Shown here: piece after piece, positions 9,501 to 17,500 of the stretch | How positions within the stretch are numbered: the first letter of the stretch is position 1 | How the letters are laid out: the number at the start of each line of letters is the position of its first letter | IMG/VR virus record: IMGVR_UViG_3300018036_000032 | Coordinates: 1 to 35,427 of that record | Length of the DNA: 35,427 nt | Reading direction: 5' to 3' (one strand) | Source of the DNA: a virus | The notes under the pieces: model-generated | Database searches by the model: none | Told to the model about the DNA's origin: nothing | The model's input: only the letters and a program-made list of their open reading frames with translations | Program-made: the position numbers and the translations under genes

Positions 9501-10843
9501 CTACTCCCGTTGCTATCGTTGGAAGCCTATTATCTCTCAATGCATTGAGATTTGCTAGCAAAATCGGAATGATCGAAAGCGTCAAAAGAGAATCCAAAGT
9601 TCTACTCAAGGCGCTCATTAACCACGAACTCAAGTTTCTATCCTCCAAACTTGAAGGAGACTCACGCTTTCGCCCTTATGTTAGCGACTTTACTAAATAC
9701 TGTCTTTCACTTCCTAACTTTATGTACGGCTCTACGCTTAAGGCCGGCCTTATGGATGTTGAAAACCCCGAAGTTGCTGGTGAAAGTAATATCGACTATG
9801 GCGATGTGGCCGAAGTTATTTCTAATCCAACGTTGACTCCTTTATTAGCGACGCTTGGAATAAGCCAAGAACAGGCCACACAACTGTCCGAATCAGGCGG
9901 CCTAGTTATCGAAAAATACATCCGAACAATTGATAAGCCCCGCCAAGGACCGCAATTACAAAATGAGACCAGAGAAGACCAACAAGAGCCACGATATTTA
10001 CAAATTGTTCGTCAAAGACCCGAGACCCTAAAAGGTGTTTGCAATATTACCGAGTTCCGACAATGGGCCCAAGGTGTAAAAGAGCAACTACCAGCCGAAT
10101 TGAATATTTCAGATTTATTTGGAGATGCTTCAATTACAGCAGGAAATAGCGGCGAATACGAAGGTTCTATCGGAATCAAATTTGGTTTAAGAATAAGCCT
10201 TCTTCCAAATGACGCTTTAAGAGATTCTCTATCTAGCGGCAATTGGGACCCTGAAGTTGTTGCGAGAGAAAAGAGTTATCGCTTCCAAGACACAATCGCA
10301 ATCCCACTAGTTTCGTATGAGAGAGATATAAAAGATGTTAAATTTGTTGATTTAGATTTTACAGACTCGAATTTAGGAGAAGACCTCAAATGTTATGTCG
10401 ATAAGATTGCTTTAGAGCCAGAGTATCGCTTTGTTATGGAATATCTTCTCGGATTAAAAAGGGTTCCAACAATTCTCACCATCTATATGGCTCAAAACTT
10501 TGTTTCAGCCGTAGGAAAAAGTGAAAGCGAAAGAGATGAGGATGCTAAATTGCTTGGCTTCAATATCACCAACGATGACTGGAAGACAGAAATATTGGCG
10601 GACACAAAGAGAGAATGCCGTAGATTGTTTGCTTCTTTCTATCGTTCTGATGATTTTGATCCGCAAGACGATAATGATGCTTCGTTAAGAGAATTGGTTT
10701 CACGAATTCTTCCCGGTGTCTTCGGCGTTAACCGTGGCCTTCTTCATTGGCTCCGTCGTCGTCGCTTGAGAGACCGGCCATTTGATAAAGATGGAAATTT
10801 CTGTAAAAATGCCTTCCAACGGCTATTTAGTTCTGACGAATAG
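3548..10843 (+). CDS. Giant (2431-residue) virion structural protein, probably baseplate
   Basis: This single unbroken frame is the longest gene in the window. The N-terminus has a Pro/Cys-rich stretch (PPPEEPPKICPTC). Residues about 485-640 are Gln/Glu/Arg-rich and coiled-coil-like, and a second helical, acidic region spans about 830-990. Hydrophobic helices occur near 1080-1150 (LVTSIISAITLKFL). A 38-residue hydrophobic, glycine-rich segment at about 1956-2000 includes AITLGMFALAFPAIVATGVV and resembles a membrane hairpin. Several cysteine-bearing blocks (FDCPNIHFIHPP) look like conserved structural motifs. I recognise no enzyme motif. Its place between spike-like and gp25/gp6-like genes suggests a large wedge, hub or tape-measure-like component. 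It starts at ATG 3548, overlapping the previous stop as ATGA. Confidence 0.75.
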   Translation: MSTENKSQFLDMQKDICEVVPPPEEPPKICPTCVPNPDAIVPNWWETEEPYLDERECLYSVTVAINDDGQVYDVARMTSEGWKIKQLIETYKRFGLLQLMRFYNKEISNETLFAFPEDPEKLERLNQRANRKIENSIQVLEQQLPNGSFNVYGIPGPILESFDIKEGENFNAFAAELYVKANDYYISSFQTSTGGEPILVRVTIPAFVFDRIPQAKPVQEADIQSEVVLDGLNLKAQIQRLKIAMGIFGKYQAYWWQTEKGRLVFQKTLTPDQDLTVEDAFGSSQGISDFYCRTYPNKLDSFVDRLETLIESQTNFRFRRIRTPRAVQFIKISFNNSDPERPYQIKKIEVKGEGCEYERVPLGSIKKLTVDGSDKFIYPFNDQTIMGYVANINDIDTDLQAKETPPWVDFCLEYTFPPLDIEYGKANQLTAEFGQPETILGCVIDNLGGEDAIRDFFLETVMTFFDSIAYKFNQNNCKALAGNYVSREEQLAQGAQQTAGEERRSQRGDTTQVDSQIQALQKEITDINGIIKHYEDQIKFIESRLAKPDELEQPYLQQLEQDKIRSQEQIAASEELIGLNKQKIQKLEQQRRDLNNPSGANRREAQERTAAQREQDRNVRAEGKKEKIPFRETLNLGLRNTRQYNQAVRESQRESQGSRREAALDRRQQRGEALGSDPYVSAARNIVSEQFPFEDSLIQLFLTEEEFEQYGLAGFDFVGGLKDLSNRGEGENKKQRLKNFISRLGICGINKLGQRVVQCLLGGVDLDTGLRSIIRAALNNMAPNYMEKLLLGLDPRKQEEIRKQVEAIFRNMPAPWETGYRPGSKSGFSGETRSRAYEDASDSIETSISILETDLESLNQLRNNNFNSNDQYGRSRVDEILELSTEQYAIDQKFMDQLRVEISKIESFPTTYQRISQAFQAVTNTVDLELASLIAEQTQVQLDASNVKFGSWNNLSEEEQEELIAREREVAEQFANGANAEQRVNQGSVGKALGSVQELVFEAYVDAIMDNVEIQELFSILDKVPGARLVARLIASFDCPNIHFIHPPIKSFLGSLTFDQCLDRGSLTLPRIPRIPKLRTIKEYLFELLKDIFRQAFEQLVTSIISAITLKFLITLENALCKALETVGQFAAEAVKGPEANFNSVLNEVICGGNSDDEEMDAITSSLLTSIGITPQRLNELAEQEITPASIQGQHKQVMDAISNVVSGKELKKLLVANPGEMEDDVLRRISRTVADRFPAFGIFFDTPAKVESVFGALGNFITPEQRQLIRDNLANPQIEPQDNTSICLTQEQLQAFEDQQRGVLRNSGLDDDTIDEILQKNKDNNKQRLDDVVGIMAKGPANLIKDALDKALLPEECGNPNGIAKFETPEIAKQNDILTEGVFRSLQATYSRDMIGKRDSFLDNVLADTSDLQLRRHERRTNSESFYIDYANSAEDWEAKKKRFEKTAAGDFYFGLFSQEEPKGVFPDTVAILLKEQLEAQTFDTNYSLVPKQLPSRETRSVRVGLLGRQQDITVPKPYLKSPDMKLTFDNGDDSQTELDVDLMYTTFKNQQVNIERDFGYKIDISRTEITTTTDEEGEEGPERFVGYRKYAIFSPQTIDQSASVVLAQYDVDEDTLNQKQVPYQSYLLSNLVNSRLQDASHTPVNVKQFTTTFYNKFTKKTYDVLSKGLLTQLDGTVSEGFNFGYDADPLTPDDLLYVNPESDPNDDSTWEYTYENEDAVLGRSATKNPRVFFLDPNVYGGSYVNPPIYVEPATYTGWMGLAQMLVPEIDGCKPKRTDFIDIKQISEKVRQIQTSIPQDPRLSEDPECVKRIPFDKISDASTLAFLDGTVTATVRTYASEAMLKSMPMLAFLMYKDTNYDNGFAQMIVKEMEDGLTDETALFGGRIEGYTYWLLFLEQAVQSVVRKLDSGEMENTPEIEEARKAINDAQIAYKYPQKSDLEAFKEFNELDHVAAKAAGTGAAITLGMFALAFPAIVATGVVIATPVAIVGSLLSLNALRFASKIGMIESVKRESKVLLKALINHELKFLSSKLEGDSRFRPYVSDFTKYCLSLPNFMYGSTLKAGLMDVENPEVAGESNIDYGDVAEVISNPTLTPLLATLGISQEQATQLSESGGLVIEKYIRTIDKPRQGPQLQNETREDQQEPRYLQIVRQRPETLKGVCNITEFRQWAQGVKEQLPAELNISDLFGDASITAGNSGEYEGSIGIKFGLRISLLPNDALRDSLSSGNWDPEVVAREKSYRFQDTIAIPLVSYERDIKDVKFVDLDFTDSNLGEDLKCYVDKIALEPEYRFVMEYLLGLKRVPTILTIYMAQNFVSAVGKSESERDEDAKLLGFNITNDDWKTEILADTKRECRRLFASFYRSDDFDPQDDNDASLRELVSRILPGVFGVNRGLLHWLRRRRLRDRPFDKDGNFCKNAFQRLFSSDE

Positions 10844-10852
10844 GGATTGGTT

Positions 10853-11284
10853 ATGGCTACAAGAATCGCAAGAACAGCACAAGAATTTATGGAAGAATTA
10901 TCTCCATATGCCGATATTGCTTATGGGCCTTCGCTGGAAGACCCAACAGATCCGGATTTAGATTTATCTGACCCTTTGGCCGAGATCAAACAAAACTTTA
11001 GAAATCTCCTCTTAACAAGGCCCGGAGAGAAGTTGAATGATCCGGACTTTGGAATAGGAATTCAAAATTTTCTGTTTGAAATGAACACTGTTGCGACAAA
11101 ACAACAAATCAGTTCAAGGATTAAATCACAAGCAATTACTTATCTATCGTCAATTAACATTACGAAGATTGATTTGAGCACTTTTGAAAACAATGAGAAC
11201 GGTGTTTATGTGGCGATAACCTACTATGTTCCACAAATCAATCAACAGGATAGAATAGTAGTAGATTTCCCTGAAAATAGATAA
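10853..11284 (+). CDS. gp25: gp25-like baseplate wedge protein
   Basis: The 143-residue product matches the gp25 / GPW family, the small wedge proteins (TssE-like in type VI secretion) that help start sheath assembly. The family signature is plain: IKQNFRNLLLTRPGEKLNDP with the Arg-Pro-Gly-Glu turn at about residues 57-60, then DFGIGIQNFLFEMN. The C-terminal part alternates beta strands (VYVAITYYVPQ; DRIVVDF), as expected. T4 gp25 is 132 residues, so the length fits. I place the start at ATG 10853 and not at the in-frame TTG at 10847, because AGGG at 10842-10845 is 7 bases upstream. The gp6-like partner follows after 33 bases; in T4, gp25 and gp6 touch in the wedge. Confidence 0.92.
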   Translation: MATRIARTAQEFMEELSPYADIAYGPSLEDPTDPDLDLSDPLAEIKQNFRNLLLTRPGEKLNDPDFGIGIQNFLFEMNTVATKQQISSRIKSQAITYLSSINITKIDLSTFENNENGVYVAITYYVPQINQQDRIVVDFPENR

Positions 11285-11288
11285 TCAC

Positions 11289-11299
11289 TACTATTTAAT
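11289..11299 (+). promoter_or_regulatory. Candidate late promoter element (shared gap motif, copy 1)
   Basis: TACTATTTAAT lies in the 33-base gap before the gp6-like gene. The identical 11-mer occurs at 30601-30611, in the longest gap of the structural block. It ends 18 bases before the ATG, with an AAGAGGG ribosome site at 11304-11310. The position suits a -10-type element for the gp55-like sigma factor, although it is not the T4 sequence TATAAATA. This is an inference from two copies. Confidence 0.35.
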
Positions 11300-11317
11300 T
11301 GGTAAGAGGGTTATTCT

Positions 11318-13117
11318 ATGCCAAAGAAAAAAATCGTCCCTATTAAATACACAAGTAGGGATTTTGAGAGCATCAAAGAAGATCTAATCGATCATGCTAA
11401 AAGATACTATCCAACAAGAATAAATGACTTTTCAAAGGCATCATTTACTTCTTTTGTGATCGATTCGGTTGCTTATGCCGGAGACATCCTGTCTTATTAC
11501 CTTGATTATCAAGTTAATGAATCTTTTTTAGACTCGAGTATAGAATTCGAAAATATTCGTAAACACGCCAAAAGCCTTGGCTATCGCTTTTCTGGAATCG
11601 CCAACTCTTATGGAACAGCCGCTTTCTTTGTTCTTGTCCCAGCCAACTCTGCTGGAACTGCTCCGGACTCCTCATTATATCCAACCCTCAAAAGAGGATC
11701 AGAATTTAAAGCATCCAACGGAGCAAACTTTATTTTGACGGAAGACGTAAAGTTCAGCGACCCAAAGAACGAAGTTGTCGCTGCTAGATTCGATAATGCT
11801 ACTGGAGCCACAACATTTTTCGCTATTAGAGCGTATGGGCAAGTTGTTTCCGGAAGATTCCAGAGAACAACAATCGACTTAACAAATCAAACATTTACAA
11901 GATTTCGTAAGGTATTGATCGGAGGCCCGAATGTCTCTGAAATTTTCTCTGTTGTGGATACCGAAGGTAATGAATATTACGAAGTCGATTACCTTTCGCA
12001 AGAAACAGTCTATCTCGAGACCACAAATAGAACAGCCGCTAGCGATGGCGTTCGCAGTATTCTCAAGCCTTATGTGGCTCCACGAAGATTTGTCGTAGAA
12101 CAAGATGATACCGGCACATATCTTCAATTTGGCTACGGTTCCGAAGAAGACGACACAACCGGCTTGGTCGAGCCTTCAAAAGTCGCCATCGAGATGTACG
12201 GAAAAAGATATATCAGCGATCGTTCTTTTGATCCAACGCAATTATTAAGAACAAACAAACTTGGTGTTTCTCCATCCGGAACTAAATTGACCGTTGTTTA
12301 CAAGGTTAACGATTTGACCTCGACCAACGTTCCGGCAAATGGTCTCAATAGCGTCCGCACATCAACGCTAACATTTCAAAACGAGCAAGTGCTCAATGCA
12401 TCCCTAACCGCTGCTGTTCGCAATTCTCTTGAAGTCAATAACACCGAGCCGATCGTCGGTGATACCTCCGGAACTTCAAACGAAGAACTTAAAGTTCAAG
12501 CAAAGAATTACTACGCAACACAAAACCGTGCTGTAACCAAGCAAGATTACGAGGCCCTCTGCTACAATATGCCGAAAAAGTTCGGAACGGTTAAGAGAGT
12601 GAATGTCGTCAATGACCCAAGTGCAACCAACCGTCGAATGGCTCTTTATGTAATCTCCGAGGACAACAATAATAAATTAACAACCGCAAACGATACAATC
12701 AAGAACAATCTTAAAGTATGGCTCGGTCGTTATAAAATGCTTAATGATGTTATCGATATTATTGACGCAAAGGTAGTAAATTTTGGAATCGATTTTGAAA
12801 TTAGCGTCACAAGAGACTCTAATCCAAATGACGTGATTAATAGAGTCATTGCTAAACTTATTTCAGAATACAGCGACACTTTTTATATTGGAGAGCCAAT
12901 TTACGTTTCTTCTTTATACAACATCATCAATAAAGTAAGCGGCGTATCCGACGTTAAGAAAATTAAAATTTACAACAAGTCGGGCGGAAACTACTCTGCG
13001 ACATCAATCAACTTTGACGATTTGAAATCTAGAGACGGGACTTTCTACAAAGCGCCAAAAAATGTAATTTTCGAACTCAAGTTCCCAAATGCCGATATTA
13101 GAGGAGTGGCTAAATAA
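11318..13117 (+). CDS. gp6: gp6-like baseplate wedge protein (baseplate J family)
   Basis: The 599-residue product is close in length to T4 gp6 (660). The opening YTSRDFESIKEDLIDHAKRY, then ASFTSFVIDSVAYAGDILSY and YLDYQVNESFLDSS, are hallmark gp6 sequences. The middle part carries the baseplate J-like core (LQFGYGSEED around residue 270). After about residue 405 comes AVTKQDYEALCYNMP, the usual entry to the C-terminal domains, ending in SDVKKIKIYNKSGG. Two copies of gp6 per wedge form the inner iris ring that opens on contraction, contacting gp7, gp25 and gp53. The ribosome site AAGAGGG lies 7 bases before the ATG. Its stop overlaps the next start as TAATG, so the next protein is made in coupled fashion. 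Confidence 0.92.
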   Translation: MPKKKIVPIKYTSRDFESIKEDLIDHAKRYYPTRINDFSKASFTSFVIDSVAYAGDILSYYLDYQVNESFLDSSIEFENIRKHAKSLGYRFSGIANSYGTAAFFVLVPANSAGTAPDSSLYPTLKRGSEFKASNGANFILTEDVKFSDPKNEVVAARFDNATGATTFFAIRAYGQVVSGRFQRTTIDLTNQTFTRFRKVLIGGPNVSEIFSVVDTEGNEYYEVDYLSQETVYLETTNRTAASDGVRSILKPYVAPRRFVVEQDDTGTYLQFGYGSEEDDTTGLVEPSKVAIEMYGKRYISDRSFDPTQLLRTNKLGVSPSGTKLTVVYKVNDLTSTNVPANGLNSVRTSTLTFQNEQVLNASLTAAVRNSLEVNNTEPIVGDTSGTSNEELKVQAKNYYATQNRAVTKQDYEALCYNMPKKFGTVKRVNVVNDPSATNRRMALYVISEDNNNKLTTANDTIKNNLKVWLGRYKMLNDVIDIIDAKVVNFGIDFEISVTRDSNPNDVINRVIAKLISEYSDTFYIGEPIYVSSLYNIINKVSGVSDVKKIKIYNKSGGNYSATSINFDDLKSRDGTFYKAPKNVIFELKFPNADIRGVAK

Positions 13118-14544
13118 TGGCTATCAAAAGATATTTTGCTAACAAAGATAACACCATAACAGATGCTTTTCGCTCCGATCTAGTAACAAGAGGAACGGGG
13201 TCGAATATGGGAGCCTCGGACATTCTTGAGGTTTTTTCAATTTACGGCCAAGCAAATTCAACTTCCGTTGAAAAAACACGATTCCTTATCGAATTTCCTA
13301 TGTCTGGTATCGAGGCGGATAGAACTTCAAATGTCTTACCTGCCGCTGGAAATGTTGAGTTTTATCTAAAACTTTACAACGCAAAGCACCCTTTTACGCT
13401 TCCATCGCAATACGATTTAAATGTTGTGGCCGTTTCTTCATCATGGCAGGAAGGCGTCGGCTTGGATATGGAAGAATACAGAGATCTTACATACGATCAA
13501 CTCGGCTCTAACTGGATAAAAAGATCGGGCTCTACGTCTTGGGATACTGAAGGTGGCGACTTCCACGCTTTACCGGTATTCTCGGCATCCTTTCCTGTTG
13601 GAAACGAAGACCTTGAAATCAATGTTACTTCGCTTGTTGAAGAATGGCTCGATGGTACCAAAGATAATTACGGTTTTGCTATCAAACTTCCTGATGCGCT
13701 CGAGACCGGAGAACTATCGTATTATACAAAAAGATTCTTTGGACGCGGAACAGGTGATTGGTTCAGAAAGCCAGTTCTCGAAGCACGTTGGGATTCAGCA
13801 ATAAAAGATGATAGAGGCAACTTCTACACCTCATCTTCGCTAGCACCAGCCGCAGACAACCTTAACACAATCTATCTTTATAACTTTGTCCGAGGTCGAT
13901 TGACCAATATTCCAAATATCGGAACAGGCGAGATTTATGTTGATCTTTATTCAACATTGGGCGGCTCTCCACTTACGCAATGTATCGACACACCAGCCAC
14001 AGGCGGTTGGGTCTCAACAGGAATTTATTCTGCTTCTGTCTGTATTGACTCATCAGAAACCACTTTATATGATGTATGGTATTCCGGAAGCACGCAATAT
14101 CACACTGGAACGATTTCGACTGATAACTTTGCTGCTTCAAATTATTCTACGACGAATCGCTATGTCTTGAGCATAACGAATATGCAAGAAGAATACTATC
14201 CTGAACAAACAGCAAGATTTAGATTCTTTTCTCGAGAAAAAGGATGGTCACCAAACATTTATACCGTTGCTCAATCAACGGTTCCAAATTTGATTTTTGA
14301 GAGCGCCTCCTATCAGATTACTCGTGTTGTTGACGATTATATCGTAGTTGACTACGGAACCGGTAGTGTGAATCATACAATGTTATCTTATGATGTCTCG
14401 GGCAATTACTTCGATCTTGATATGTCTATGCTGGAAGAAGGTTATATGTATGGAATACATATTTCCATTTATGATGATGCTATCAAATCTTATGTTGAGC
14501 AACCAGTAGAGTTTAAGTTCAAGGTTAACAAGTATGAGTATTAA
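13117..14544 (+). CDS. Virion protein with DNRLRE/CBM96-like domain
   Basis: The 475-residue protein has an N-terminal ~200-residue region that reads like a DNRLRE (CBM96-type) beta-sandwich. It shows strand TRFLIEFPMSGI (residues 54-65), VEFYLKLYNAKH, the usual tryptophan turn SSSWQEGVGLDMEEY, NWIKRSGSTSWDTEGGDF, then LEINVTSLVEEWLDGTKDN followed by YGFAIKLPDA. In known proteins this fold binds polysaccharide or acts as an adhesion module. The rest is beta-rich, with Ser/Thr/Tyr-rich strands and no motif I know. It starts at ATG 13117 inside the gp6 stop, with GAGGAG at 13101-13106, and overlaps the next gene by 11 bases. A baseplate-bound adhesion or connector role is likely; the ligand is unknown. 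Confidence 0.7.
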   Translation: MAIKRYFANKDNTITDAFRSDLVTRGTGSNMGASDILEVFSIYGQANSTSVEKTRFLIEFPMSGIEADRTSNVLPAAGNVEFYLKLYNAKHPFTLPSQYDLNVVAVSSSWQEGVGLDMEEYRDLTYDQLGSNWIKRSGSTSWDTEGGDFHALPVFSASFPVGNEDLEINVTSLVEEWLDGTKDNYGFAIKLPDALETGELSYYTKRFFGRGTGDWFRKPVLEARWDSAIKDDRGNFYTSSSLAPAADNLNTIYLYNFVRGRLTNIPNIGTGEIYVDLYSTLGGSPLTQCIDTPATGGWVSTGIYSASVCIDSSETTLYDVWYSGSTQYHTGTISTDNFAASNYSTTNRYVLSITNMQEEYYPEQTARFRFFSREKGWSPNIYTVAQSTVPNLIFESASYQITRVVDDYIVVDYGTGSVNHTMLSYDVSGNYFDLDMSMLEEGYMYGIHISIYDDAIKSYVEQPVEFKFKVNKYEY

Positions 14545-17500
14545 GGATCTCTTTTCAAAATCTAAAGTCGCAGTTTACGAATCAGCCGAATCCGCAAGTG
14601 TCGATATAGAATCAGCCGATTTTCTCAAAACAAAAGTTGAGGAAAACAACACATTTGTACCTTTTACTGACTTCTCTGATCCGTCACAGTTCATCAAGTT
14701 TGGTTCAGCCGAACTTTATTACGAGAACTCGATTAAAAGAATTTATCAACAATATCCGTATGATGGTTCGGGTAAAGAGAAACTTGAATTCCAATTATCC
14801 TCGTCTTATCTTGATCGATGGATATTCGAAAACAAGTATCCCAAAAGCACCGGCTATGCTACGTTAACAGCCGGAGGATATGGCTCGAGCGTAATCACTG
14901 ATGGCTACGGTCTTTCTTCGGATCTCGAATACATTTATGCCGCCGGTGGGCTTCATACGGCCTCTGCCGGAATGCAAAGTGGAGAACTTTTTAAAAACTT
15001 TGATAGTTCCATCAAATATGATGCCGACAAGAATAGAACTCAAAATTTCAGAATTAATCCCGTTGCCGGAACAACAGTCGAATTTTGGCTCAAGAAAGAC
15101 AACTTTATTCCTTCCTCGACAGAAAAAGAGGTCATCCTTGACTTATGGAACGGCCAAGCCTCTTCGTCTGCTGATTATGGTCGATTAACGATTTATCTTT
15201 CTGCTTCCACAGATGGTTTGGATACTGTTCGTGCAACGCTTCAAAATGGAACAACAGGCTTCGCAGATCAAAGTCTTGCGGCCTCCTCATTCACAACAGC
15301 CTCCCTTGCTGATGGGAACTGGCACCATTATGCTGTCTCTTTCTTATCGCAATCCGCTGGAATCAAGACATTCTTTTATGTTGATGGTGGTTTGAATAAC
15401 GAGCAAACGATTGGCTCTGCCGGAATTAATGAACTGTCCGGAAGAATCAATGCTTACATCGGTGCTCTCCAAACATCTCCATCTGGTTCTGCTGCGGCTC
15501 AATATGCTGGTAAGTTAAGCGGTTCTATCGACGAATTCCGTTTCTGGAAAACTCGGAGAACATCAAAACAAATAAATCTTAAATGGTATCGCCCTGTTGA
15601 CGGTGGGGCCAATACAGAAGACAATAACACTTCTCTTGGCTGCTATTTCAAGTTCAATGAAGGGATCGTTGGCTCTTCCATTGACTCAACCGTTCTTGAT
15701 TATTCAGGCCGCCTAACCAATGGTGCGTGGACCGGCTATGCTTCTGGTGCTCGTTCTACAGGCTCTTGTTTCGTTTCTGCCGGTGTTCTTTCTTCCGAGC
15801 CAGCAGATCCAATCATTTATAGCAACCATCCATCAGTAGTTTCGCTTCAAAGCGAGATGCAGACATCTGGTAGCGAGTATGACCAAGTCAACTCGACTTT
15901 GCTTTACGATAAACTTCCTCAATTCATGAGAGATGACGATGAAAGCAATGGCCTTAACATCAAGAATCTTTATCAGATCGTCTCGTCTTATTTCGATACC
16001 ATCTATGCTCAAACCAAAGTTCTTCCCGAGATCACAAATAAAAACTATTTATCGTCCTCGACCAAACCGCTTCCATTCGCAAATCGACTTCTTGAATCTC
16101 GTGGATTTGCAACAAGCGAACTGTTCGTTGATACCGAGATCTTGGAATTCTACGGCGACAACGATTACGAAAACAAGAAGTTCGAGGATAACGTTAATGA
16201 TATTAAGAACTTAATTTATCACAACATCTACAATAACCTCGATTACATCTATAAAACGAAAGGCTCCGAAAAGTCATTTCGCAATCTCCTCCGCTGTTTC
16301 GGTATTGACGACGAACTTGTGAAGTTCAATGTCTACACCGACGGAGGCACTCACTACTTTAATGATAATTTCAAAGATACAAGCATTACAGCAAAGTACA
16401 TCAATCACAATAATCCTTCGTACTTTGGCGCTTCTGTCTATCAAACATCGTCAGCGAATAACTCGCTGTCTTACATTTCTGGGTCCAGTGCCGAGAAGTT
16501 AGAAAAATACAACGCTTTCACCTTTGAGGTGGATACAATTATTCCAGAGAAACTTCCGGCCACCGACCCTGCTTTCTTCGATACTCGTTTCCTTTCGGCT
16601 TCGATTGGTGGTTTTCACCAAGCCACAGGTTCAGGATACGACTGGGCGACCAATGAGATAGCAAGCGCTCAAATATACCTCGTTAGAGATGAATTAGAGT
16701 CAAATAGAGCAAAGTTTTTGCTAACAAATCAAGACGGCACCCTAACCCTTACCTCATCGTATTATGATGAAATTTACGACAATGAGCGATGGATTTTGGC
16801 TGCACGTGTAAAGCCAACCGCCTATCCAATCATCGGATCAATGCTTACGGCTTCAAATCCAACATACGAGATCTCATTCTACGGTGTGAATCATCAATTT
16901 GGCGAGGTCAAAAATGAATTTTCTGTCTCCACCACAATCGATTACACCTCGGGATCGTCTTATCTTTCCGAGCCGAAACGAGTCTATGTTGGCGCTCACA
17001 GAACAAACTTCACAGGTTCGGTGCTAGAAAACACCGATGTTCAAATTGGTGCTTGTCGTTTCTGGATGGATTACCTCACAGATACGGATCTCAAAGGTCA
17101 TTCAAAGGACATTACCAACCTTGGCGTGGACAACTCAACAAGAAACGGAACTCTTTTCGCAACAAACTTGACCAATGTTCCAATTCCAAGATCAGATACG
17201 CTCGCCCTTAACTGGGACTTTGATCTTGTGGAATCCTCGTCTGCCGGAGGTTCTTTCTCCGTTGTGGATGTTTCTTCCGGCTCACTCGATACGATCTACG
17301 GATGGATTGATAACATTATTCGCCGAGAGCACGAGGCTACATCAATCGGTTTTGGCTCATCCGCAACTTCATTTATCGACAAAGAATTGGTTTACGCAAG
17401 CAAGAAGGAGTTGCCCGAGATCTCGGTTACCTCTGATAAAGTGTTTATCAAAGATGATCTTCAAAAATTCTTCATCAAAGATGATGATGTAAGCGATAAT

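Noticed and set aside
10847-10852. TTG as the start of the gp25-like gene
   Set aside because: ATG 10853 has AGGG 7 bases upstream and gives a family-like length. The TTG would be too close to that ribosome site.
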